Shown here: piece after piece, positions 12,333 to 18,809 of the stretch | How positions within the stretch are numbered: position 1 is the first letter of the stretch | How the letters are laid out: the number at the start of each line of letters is the position of its first letter | Source of the DNA: DAOTXK01 sp034435395 | GTDB lineage: Bacteria > Chloroflexota > Anaerolineae > Aggregatilineales > Ch27 | Assembly (NCBI GenBank): GCA_034435395.1 | Contig: DAOTXK010000388.1 | Coordinates: 1 to 20,607 of the forward strand | Length of the DNA stretch: 20,607 bases | Reading direction: 5' to 3' | Translations under genes and position numbers: made by a program | Notes under the pieces: model-generated | Seen by the model: only the letters and a program-made list of their open reading frames with translations | Databases searched by the model: none | What the model was told of the DNA's origin: nothing

Positions 12333-13582
12333 GCGTGCGACTGTTTATCGTGCCTTATGGCCGGGACAGGCTCACCTTTGCCGGTCCTCCTGGCTGGCCC
12401 ATTGACGAGGCTGTTGCCCGTGCCAAGCTGCCTCCACCCCCCGTTCGCCAGCCTTTCGATCATACCGAGGCGATCCGGCGGGCGGAGCGGGTCGTGATCG
12501 TCTTCACCGATGCCACCCGCCGCAGCCCCGACCGGGAACTGGCTGGGCGTGTGTTGCGGACTTTGGAACGGGCCAGTTTTCCGGAGACGCGCCTCTCGTT
12601 TTTGTGCGCCGTCGGCATGCACCGGCCCAGCACCTTCGAGGAAAAGCTGGCCAAGCTCGGCCCGGAGATCGTGGAGCGTTTCGACATCGTCGACCACGAT
12701 CCGGCGGATGTATTGACAGTGGGGACGGTGGACGGCGTGCCGGTCCAGGTGAACTCCCGCCTGGTGGAGCCGGGGACGCTGATCGTGGCGCTGGGCGTGG
12801 TGGAGCCGCACCAGTACGCCGGTTACTCCGGCGGGGCCAAGACGGTGGTGATCGGCTGCGGCGGGCCGGATACTATCGCCCTGACGCATGGGTCACGGTT
12901 TCTCGACCATCCAAACACCCGCCTGGGCAACGTCACGGACAATCCGTTTCAGGCGTTCGTGCGGAGGGCCGGGGAGATGATCGGCCTGGAATGGGTCTGT
13001 AACGTGGTGCTGGATGGCGCTCATACGATCGTGGACGAAGCCAGCGGGCCGCCCGGCGCGGTGCATGATACCCTGGTGGCGCGGGCCCGCCTGCTGGTGG
13101 AGGTTCCGGTGGCCGCCCCATATGACGTGGTGATCGCGGGTGTAGGCGCGCCCAAAGACGCCAACCTGTATCAGGCGTCGCGGGCGGCGACTTACATCGG
13201 GCTGAGCGACCAGCCGGTCATCCGGACTGGCGGAGTTATCATCCTGCCCGCGCCGATCCCGGAAGGGGCCGGCCAGGGCGTAGGGGAGCGGAATTTCATC
13301 GCGGCCCTGCGCCACCACGACGATCTCGGCGCTATGATGGACCGCATGCGCGTCGAGGGATGCCTGCCTGGCGAGCAGCGGGCCTACATGGTGGCCCAAC
13401 TGCTGGAGCGTTGTCGCGTGATCGTGGTCGGCGCGCTGTATCCTGAGGTCATCCGGGCGGCGCACTTCACGCCGGTCGCCACGATGGGCGAGGCGCTCGC
13501 CCTGGCCGCGGCATGGTGTGGGCCTGCGCCGCGGACGCTGGTCGTGCCCTACGCCTTGCAGACGATCCCGGTGCCTGGGTGA
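12329..13582 (+). CDS. larA: LarA-family nickel-pincer 2-hydroxyacid racemase/epimerase
   Basis: The 417-residue protein matches the lactate racemase LarA family (DUF2088). These enzymes use a nickel-pincer nucleotide bound covalently to a lysine. Residues corresponding to the family's key ones are visible: FTDATRRSP (59-67; substrate/cofactor arginine), VGMHRPST (95-102; H98), EPHQYAGYSGGAK (159-171; H161 and cofactor lysine K171), THG (186-188; H187) and GAPKDANLYQAS (273-284; K276). The ATG at 12329 overlaps the phosphatase stop by 4 bp. The cofactor-making genes larB, larC and larE are not in the window, and no lactate permease is adjacent. Substrate is therefore open: relatives act on lactate, malate and other 2-hydroxyacids, and mdh lies two genes upstream. 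The gene ends 17 bp from the convergent fmt stop. Confidence 0.85.
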   Translation: MSVRLFIVPYGRDRLTFAGPPGWPIDEAVARAKLPPPPVRQPFDHTEAIRRAERVVIVFTDATRRSPDRELAGRVLRTLERASFPETRLSFLCAVGMHRPSTFEEKLAKLGPEIVERFDIVDHDPADVLTVGTVDGVPVQVNSRLVEPGTLIVALGVVEPHQYAGYSGGAKTVVIGCGGPDTIALTHGSRFLDHPNTRLGNVTDNPFQAFVRRAGEMIGLEWVCNVVLDGAHTIVDEASGPPGAVHDTLVARARLLVEVPVAAPYDVVIAGVGAPKDANLYQASRAATYIGLSDQPVIRTGGVIILPAPIPEGAGQGVGERNFIAALRHHDDLGAMMDRMRVEGCLPGEQRAYMVAQLLERCRVIVVGALYPEVIRAAHFTPVATMGEALALAAAWCGPAPRTLVVPYALQTIPVPG

Positions 13583-13599
13583 CTGCGGTGGGACTTCCC

Positions 13600-14535
13600 T
13601 CAACGCAGCCTGCTGCCGATGATCGAGGCATTCCCGCGCAGGAACGCTGTCACCGGCAGGGCTTTTTTCCCCGCCAGCTGAAGCTCGAAGGGCGCGAACA
13701 GGCCGTCGCCGGTCCCGATGGCGATTCGGTCGCTGCCCAGGGCGGTTACCTGGCCGGGCGTGGCCGTGCCTTCCCTGGCCTCGCCAGCGATGATCTTGAT
13801 CAGCCGATTCTCCCAGAAGGTGTACGTCCCCGGCCAGGGTGTGAAAGCCCGGACCAGGCGGTCAATGGCCGTCGCGCTCATGGACCAGTTGATGTGCCCC
13901 TCTTCTTTTTTGATCAGGGGCGCGTAGGTGACCAGCGATGGGTCGTCGGGCTGGGGCTGCGGCGTGATCGCGCCGGTGAGGTAACCGGGCAGGGTTTCCA
14001 GCAGCAGGTGGCCACCCAGAACCGTCAGCTTGTCGTGCAGGCTCTGCCCGGTCTCCCGCCGGTCGAGGGGGATGGCGCGCTGCGACAGGATGGGGCCGGT
14101 GTCCAGTCCGGCGTCCATTACCATGATGGTGACTCCGCTCTCTGTATCGCCCGCCCGGATGGCCGCCTGGATCGGCGCCGCCCCTCGCCAGCGCGGCAGC
14201 AACGAAGCATGGACGTTGACGCAGCCATGAGGCGGCAGGTCGAGCACTTCTGGACGCAGAATCTGGCCGAAGGCGGCCACGACAATGATTTCCGGTTGCC
14301 AGTCTCGCAGGTGGGCCACGGCCTCCGGGGTGCGTAATGTTTTGGGTTGAAAGATCGGGATGCCAGCCTGTTGAGCGATGACCTTCACCGGGGAGGGCTG
14401 AAGCTTGCGGCCCCGGCCGGCAGGCCGGTCCGGTTGCGTGACAACGCCGACCACGCGGAAATCCGGATGGTCGATCAGACCGCGCAGCGTGGGGACGGCG
14501 AAATCGGGGGTTCCCATAAAGACAAGGCGGGTCAT
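13600..14535 (-). CDS. fmt: Methionyl-tRNA formyltransferase
   Basis: Fmt formylates initiator Met-tRNA with 10-formyl-THF. The 311-residue length is normal. The N-terminal formyltransferase domain opens with VFMGTPDFAVP (5-15). It carries PDRPAGRGRKLQPSPVK (35-51, the loop contacting initiator tRNA), NVHASLLPRWRGAAPIQ (107-123; catalytic N107 and H109) and MDAGLDTGPIL (140-150; catalytic D145). The C-terminal beta-barrel domain follows from about residue 205. The ATG at 14535 is supported by AGGAT about 9 nt upstream. It is divergent from recJ with a 192-bp gap. def and priA, frequent partners of fmt, are not present here. Confidence 0.95.
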   Translation of the reverse strand: MTRLVFMGTPDFAVPTLRGLIDHPDFRVVGVVTQPDRPAGRGRKLQPSPVKVIAQQAGIPIFQPKTLRTPEAVAHLRDWQPEIIVVAAFGQILRPEVLDLPPHGCVNVHASLLPRWRGAAPIQAAIRAGDTESGVTIMVMDAGLDTGPILSQRAIPLDRRETGQSLHDKLTVLGGHLLLETLPGYLTGAITPQPQPDDPSLVTYAPLIKKEEGHINWSMSATAIDRLVRAFTPWPGTYTFWENRLIKIIAGEAREGTATPGQVTALGSDRIAIGTGDGLFAPFELQLAGKKALPVTAFLRGNASIIGSRLR

Positions 14536-14621
14536 GGGGCCATCCTGAGGGCGTACAGGCGCTCCTGGCTATCTGTGAGATACCTGCCAGCCCGGTGTCC
14601 ACCATCGATAGACGGACCCAA

Positions 14622-14650
14622 ATCCTAACGTAGATGGCTTTTTGCTACAA
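14622..14650 (-). promoter_or_regulatory. Probable fmt promoter
   Basis: Read on the minus strand, TTGTAG (14645-14650), a 17-bp spacer and TAGGAT (14622-14627). The predicted leader is about 80 nt. A plus-strand promoter for recJ in the same gap is not clear; TTGTGT then TACTCT at 17 bp (about 14661-14689) is only a weak candidate. Confidence 0.5.
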
Positions 14651-14727
14651 GGGTGGTTGTGTGGGATAGCCTCCCGTGTTACTCTATGACTCGATGTGGC
14701 GCGGGTTCATCGGAATGATGACCAGTA

Positions 14728-16446
14728 ATGCAAAAGATTCAGGCCAAACGCTGGCGGGTGGCTCCTCGGGTCCCGCCCCCGGTCTACCGTCGGTTGGGAG
14801 AATTCCACCCGGTGATGGCCCAGGTGCTTTTTAACCGGGGATATGACAACGCGGCTGATGCCCGGCGTTTCCTGGCGGGCGAGATGCCGTCAGTCAATCC
14901 GTTTCAGATGGCCGGCATGAACGAGGCGGTGGGGCGCATCCGGCAGGCCATCAGGCGACAGGAGCCGATCGCCGTCTACGGAGATTTCGACACGGACGGC
15001 GTGACCGCCACCGCGCTGCTGGTGCAGACGTTGCGGGCGTTGGGCGCGATGGTGGAGCCGTACATTCCCCATCGGGTGGAGGATGGGTATGGCCTGAGCG
15101 GCCCGGCGCTGGTTCAGATGGCTCACGATGGCTTTCGTATAGTCATTACCGTGGATTGTGGCATCCGCGCCGTCAAAGAGGTTCATGATGGCATGGCCTT
15201 CGGGCTGGACGTTATTGTCACTGATCATCACTCCGTCGGCCCTGAGCTGCCAGGCGCTCTTGCCGTGGTCAACCCCACACGTGAGGATTGCCCATATCCG
15301 GAGGATATGCTGGCTGGCGTGGGCATCGCCTATCGATTGGCGGAGGCGTTGCTCCTGGCGGCAGAGGGGGCTGGCGAGCCGGCGCCAGAGTTGCGGGCCG
15401 AGGACCTGTTGGACCTGGTCGCCATCGGCACGGTGGCTGATCTGGCCCCTCTCAACCGCCTGGAAAACCGGGCGCTGGTTAAGCAGGGGCTGGAAGTCGT
15501 TAACGCGGCGCGGCGTCCCGGCATTTACGCGTTGATTGATGTCGCCGGTTTGCGCCCCGGTCAGATCAAGGCTTCGCACATCGGCTTCGGCCTGGGACCG
15601 CGCCTCAATGCTGCCGGGCGATTGGAAAGCGCCAGCGCTGCCTATGAGTTGCTGACGACCACCGATTACGGCCAGGCGATGAAGCTGGCCCAGGAACTCA
15701 ACGACTTAAACGCCCGACGGCAGCAGGAAACGCGCGTCGCCGAGGCGCTGGCCGCTCAGCTTGCCCGGCTTGAGGAAGATGCCGAGATGCCGCTGATCTT
15801 CGCCGCTGACCGGTCGTTTCTGCCGGGGATCGTGGGGTTAGTGGCCGGTCGTCTGGCCGAGGAATACTATCGTCCGGCGGTGGTTGTGGAACAGGGCGAG
15901 CAGGGCGAAAGTCGAGGATCGTGCCGCAGCATCCCGGAGTTTAACATCATCCATGCCCTGGATCAGTGCGCGGATTTGCTGATCCGGCATGGCGGCCATG
16001 CCCAGGCTGCCGGGTTCTCCGTGCGGAATGAAAATCTGTTTGCCTTGCGCGACCAGTTATATGAGCTGGCCTGGGAAGCGCTGCGCGGCGAGGATTTGCA
16101 GCCCACGCTGGACATCGATGCCGAGGTCCCGCTGGAATGGCTGAGTCTGGAGCTGGCGACCGAGCTGGAACTCCTGGAACCGACGGGCCATCAAAACCCC
16201 CAGCCGTTGCTGGTGAGTTACGGCGTGCCGGTCCTGGAATCCCGCACGGTGGGCCGGGAAGGCGCTCACCTGAAGCTGCGCCTGGGCGAACCAGGATTCT
16301 GGCTGGATGCGATTGCCTTCCGGCAGGGGGACTGGCAGGGTGATCTGCCGCGTCGGATAGACGTGGTCTATCACCTGGAAGTGAATGAGTGGAACGGGCA
16401 CCGCCGCCCACAGTTAAACGTCAAAGATATGCGCCCGTCGAGTTGA
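14728..16446 (+). CDS. recJ: Single-stranded-DNA-specific exonuclease RecJ
   Basis: RecJ is a 5'-3' exonuclease acting on single-stranded DNA in recombination and mismatch repair. The 572-residue product has the DHH-domain motifs YGDFDTDGVTAT (84-95), TVDCGI (141-146) and VTDHHS (164-169). The DHHA1 region has GGHAQAAGFSV at about 421-431, followed by a C-terminal OB-like domain. GDFDTDG stands where many RecJ proteins have DYDVDG; both metal-binding aspartates are kept. The ATG at 14728 has a poor ribosome binding site, but no better start precedes the conserved sequence. mutS is 2.4 kb downstream on the other strand, so there is no operon link. The next gene, DUF1385, follows after 163 bp. 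Confidence 0.95.
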   Translation: MQKIQAKRWRVAPRVPPPVYRRLGEFHPVMAQVLFNRGYDNAADARRFLAGEMPSVNPFQMAGMNEAVGRIRQAIRRQEPIAVYGDFDTDGVTATALLVQTLRALGAMVEPYIPHRVEDGYGLSGPALVQMAHDGFRIVITVDCGIRAVKEVHDGMAFGLDVIVTDHHSVGPELPGALAVVNPTREDCPYPEDMLAGVGIAYRLAEALLLAAEGAGEPAPELRAEDLLDLVAIGTVADLAPLNRLENRALVKQGLEVVNAARRPGIYALIDVAGLRPGQIKASHIGFGLGPRLNAAGRLESASAAYELLTTTDYGQAMKLAQELNDLNARRQQETRVAEALAAQLARLEEDAEMPLIFAADRSFLPGIVGLVAGRLAEEYYRPAVVVEQGEQGESRGSCRSIPEFNIIHALDQCADLLIRHGGHAQAAGFSVRNENLFALRDQLYELAWEALRGEDLQPTLDIDAEVPLEWLSLELATELELLEPTGHQNPQPLLVSYGVPVLESRTVGREGAHLKLRLGEPGFWLDAIAFRQGDWQGDLPRRIDVVYHLEVNEWNGHRRPQLNVKDMRPSS

Positions 16447-16453
16447 CAGACGT

Positions 16454-16491
16454 GGGTCAGGCGGCGCGCTGACCCGGTAACAGGCCGGGTC
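16454..16491 (+). repeat. Mutually exclusive hairpins downstream of recJ
   Basis: GGGTCAG (16454-16460) can pair with CTGACCC (16469-16475). Alternatively GACCCGG (16471-16477), sharing five bases with it, can pair with CCGGGTC (16485-16491). The two stems exclude each other, as in attenuators, but no T-tract follows. This lies 8-45 bp after the recJ stop and ahead of the DUF1385 gene. Confidence 0.4.
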
Positions 16492-16609
16492 GGTCTGGTG
16501 TGAGCAGTGCCGGTAAGGACTGGCGGTAACATGTATCGAATCTTTCAGGGAAATGGGACATTTTTATGGTGGATCAAGGGGACGTATGGTGCAGGCAGGG
16601 GAAACGCCG

Positions 16610-17680
16610 ATGAATTCACAGCATAGCGCTCGGCGGCTCGCCCGCGCGATCGTTCGGCGGCTGTTGACGCCGATAGCGCTGGCCGTATGGGGCTGGGTAT
16701 CGATCCCGTCAGACGATGGTTCGCCGGATGAACGGGATCACCAACCGCTGAAGTTTTCTTATGGTGGCCAGGCGGTAATCGAAGGGGTGATGATGCGCGG
16801 CGCGTATAACGCCGCTATCGCCGTCCGCAACCCGGAGGGCGGGATCGTCATCCGCGAGGTGCCGCTGAATGCAGCGCTCTACCGGGGACCCATCAGCAAG
16901 ATTCCGTTTGTGCGCGGCCTGACGATGCTGTGGGACGCGCTGGGACTGGGCACCAAGGCCCTGCTGTGGTCGGCGGATGTCGCCCTGGGCGAGGAGGAAG
17001 ACATCAGCTTCACCGGGCCGGTGGGCATCGGCACGCTGGTGGTCTCGCTGGCGCTGGCGGTCGGGCTGTTTTTTCTGCTGCCTGCCGCCGCTTCTGACGG
17101 CCTTCAGAGCCTGCTGGGCCTGGGCGAGGAGGGCAACTTCCTGACCAACCTGGTGGAGGGGGTGATCCGCCTGCTGCTGGTGGTGGGCTACATCTGGGCC
17201 ATCGGGCGCGTGCCGGATATCAAGCGGCTGTTCCGTTATCACGGAGCGGAGCACAAGACGATCAACGCCTACGAAGCGGGCGCGCCGCTGACGCCGGAGA
17301 GCGTGGCCCGCTTCCCGCTGGAGCATCCCCGCTGCGGCACGGGCTTCCTCCTGACGGTGGTGGTCATCAGCGTGCTGGCGTTTTCGGTGCTGGGACGCCC
17401 GCCGCTCCTCTGGCTGCTGATCTCCCGCGTGCTGCTGATCCCCGTGATCGCCGGGATCGCCTACGAATACATCAAATTCACAGCGGGCCGCATGAGCAAT
17501 CCGCTCATCCGGGCGCTGATCGCACCCAACCTGGCCCTGCAGAAGCTGACCACCAGCGAGCCGGATGAGCCGATCATCGAGGTTGGGATCACGGCCTTGC
17601 AGCGGGTGCTGGCCTCGGAGCGCGCACACCTGGGGGTGCGCCGCGAAGAAGTGGAAGAGTCAGCGGTGGCTGCTCGTTGA
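16610..17680 (+). CDS. DUF1385 family membrane protein (YqhQ-like)
   Basis: A multi-pass membrane protein with the conserved family motifs YGGQAVIEGVMMRG (near the N-terminal third), YHGAEHKTINAYEAG and HPRCGTGFLL, the latter two rich in His/Glu/Cys and probably metal-binding or catalytic. About four or five hydrophobic segments lie around and after these blocks. Function is not established; YqhQ of Bacillus is a relative. Start choice is uncertain. The ATG at 16610 (356 residues) has AGGGGA at a good 8-nt spacing, the in-frame ATG at 16586 has AAGGGG 4 nt away, and the one at 16553 has only a cramped site; the extra residues are not conserved-looking. The C-terminus ends in a charged tail. 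Transcription ends at the strong hairpin at 17719-17768. Confidence 0.85.
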   Translation: MNSQHSARRLARAIVRRLLTPIALAVWGWVSIPSDDGSPDERDHQPLKFSYGGQAVIEGVMMRGAYNAAIAVRNPEGGIVIREVPLNAALYRGPISKIPFVRGLTMLWDALGLGTKALLWSADVALGEEEDISFTGPVGIGTLVVSLALAVGLFFLLPAAASDGLQSLLGLGEEGNFLTNLVEGVIRLLLVVGYIWAIGRVPDIKRLFRYHGAEHKTINAYEAGAPLTPESVARFPLEHPRCGTGFLLTVVVISVLAFSVLGRPPLLWLLISRVLLIPVIAGIAYEYIKFTAGRMSNPLIRALIAPNLALQKLTTSEPDEPIIEVGITALQRVLASERAHLGVRREEVEESAVAAR

Positions 17681-17718
17681 TGGCGAATGCCGCGTGGGTT
17701 CGCCTGACGGCCAGGAAC

Positions 17719-17768
17719 AACCGCCGGATGCTGCCAGCAGGGAAGAGGCAGGCGGCGGTTTTTTTTTT
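17719..17768 (+). terminator. Rho-independent terminator of the DUF1385 gene
   Basis: AACCGCCG (17719-17726) pairs with CGGCGGTT (17753-17760), and an inner CTGCC (17731-17735) pairs with GGCAG (17747-17751). A run of ten T bases (17759-17768) follows. It lies 38 bp after the DUF1385 stop and just before the convergent FmdB-like gene; the minus strand lacks a matching T-tract. Confidence 0.9.
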
Positions 17769-17778
17769 CGCATGAAGG

Positions 17779-18063
17779 CTAACTTTTGCCGTCGCCCCCG
17801 GCGTGATCGTGAGGGTGATGGCCATCGTGTAACAGGGTGCGCGACATGCCGGCGGCCAGGGCGACGTGCTCTTTGGTGAGCCGGAACGGCTCTTTTTCGT
17901 CCCCGTGGCCGCCGATAGCGATGTTCACGTCGCTGAGGCCGCGCGCGCAGTCGGCCCCGCCGCAGACCGGGCATTCAGGTCGGGCGTCTGCTTCTTCCGC
18001 ATAGGGCAGCCGGACTGTGAACGTCTCGCCGCAGTTCTGGCAGGTGTAGTTGTAGGTGGGCAT
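17779..18063 (-). CDS. FmdB-family zinc ribbon protein with His-rich tail
   Basis: A 94-residue protein starting MPTYNYTCQNCGETF, the signature of FmdB-type regulators. A zinc ribbon is formed by C8, C11, C31 and C34. The first member of the family was proposed to regulate formamidase; most others have no known role. After residue 50 the sequence is unlike the usual short tail: it has a charged helix and then HDGHHPHDHAGGDG, a histidine-rich run that could bind metal. The ATG at 18063 has AGGA 8 nt upstream, inside the end of the Uma2 gene, whose stop is 3 bp away, so translation is probably coupled. It converges on the terminator of the DUF1385 gene. Confidence 0.85.
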   Translation of the reverse strand: MPTYNYTCQNCGETFTVRLPYAEEADARPECPVCGGADCARGLSDVNIAIGGHGDEKEPFRLTKEHVALAAGMSRTLLHDGHHPHDHAGGDGKS

Positions 18064-18066
18064 GGG

Positions 18067-18726
18067 TCATTTCCTGTCACTGAGCATGGCCTGCACAGTC
18101 TGAAAAGTGGCCCCCGGGTGAGGCAGGTTCCTCTCCCAGAGGGTCGGCACATGCACGGCGAGATCGGGAAGCAGCGGCGTGCGGTAGTTGCCTTGCGCAT
18201 CCACCGAATAGAGTCGGTAGTGGCCGTCTTCATCCAGGCGGTGGAAGCGGCATTCCTCTCGAAGTGGGTCAATAATCCAGTATTCACGCACGCCAACACG
18301 TTCATACTCGGCGAACTTCTCGCCATAATCCCGTCCGGTGCTTTCTGTTGAAACAACCTCAAGGCAAATGTCAGCCGGTCCGATCATCGCTGTGTCGGTC
18401 AAGTCGCCGGAGTTGGTTTTAAGAATCACCTGGATATCAGGCTCTCGCGCCAGTTCGGCGTCAGAAATGCGCATCACGAACGGCTGGCTACGCACCGTCC
18501 CTATCGGGCGTAACGCGAGATACGACTCAAAGAGCGTCCTCAGGTAATACGTAAGTTCATCGTGTCTGCCCGAAATAGGAGTCATTTGGACGACCGTCCC
18601 ACCAACCCATTCGCAAAAATTGGCTGCATAACGGGCCAGATACTCTTCGTATGAGATACCGGTGGCCACGATTTTACCGGACACGGCGGCTACAACCGTC
18701 AGTTCTCTGGTTACTTCTTCGGCCAT
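18067..18726 (-). CDS. Uma2 family (DUF820) putative restriction endonuclease-like protein
   Basis: A 219-residue protein of the Uma2 family, which has a PD-(D/E)xK nuclease fold and is found in many copies in filamentous and photosynthetic bacteria; its role is not known. Visible motifs are MTPISGRHDELTYYL (48-62), REPDIQVIL (94-102; D97), ADICLEVVSTES (118-129; E123) and RDYGEKFAEYERVGVREYWIIDP (132-154), which carries the lysine and the conserved Tyr-Trp. The start at 18726 is chosen because AGGAGA lies about 7 nt upstream; earlier in-frame starts (18801, 18753) overlap the promoter. The gene has an extended -10 promoter and runs into the FmdB-like gene 3 bp on. It is separated from mutS by 83 bp. 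Base composition is slightly less GC-rich than its neighbours by eye. Confidence 0.85.
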   Translation of the reverse strand: MAEEVTRELTVVAAVSGKIVATGISYEEYLARYAANFCEWVGGTVVQMTPISGRHDELTYYLRTLFESYLALRPIGTVRSQPFVMRISDAELAREPDIQVILKTNSGDLTDTAMIGPADICLEVVSTESTGRDYGEKFAEYERVGVREYWIIDPLREECRFHRLDEDGHYRLYSVDAQGNYRTPLLPDLAVHVPTLWERNLPHPGATFQTVQAMLSDRK

Positions 18727-18755
18727 CGCTCTTCTCCTGGGACCCTTCGTCATCA

Positions 18756-18764
18756 AGTATAACA
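18756..18764 (-). promoter_or_regulatory. Extended -10 promoter of the Uma2 gene
   Basis: Read on the minus strand, TGT-TATACT is an extended -10 box (TGnTATAcT). No good -35 is present, which is usual for this class. The leader to the ATG at 18726 would be about 22 nt. Confidence 0.5.
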
Positions 18765-18809
18765 CGTGGATGGAGCAGGCGCGGGGGCCAGCCCCATACA
18801 TCGTTTTTT

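Noticed and set aside
13513..14337. A plus-strand open frame opposite fmt
   Set aside because: The minus strand encodes all Fmt catalytic motifs; the plus frame also overlaps the end of larA.
16443..16448. TTGACA at the recJ stop as a -35 box for the DUF1385 gene
   Set aside because: The sequence 16-18 bp downstream is GC-rich (CGCGCT) with no resemblance to a -10 box.
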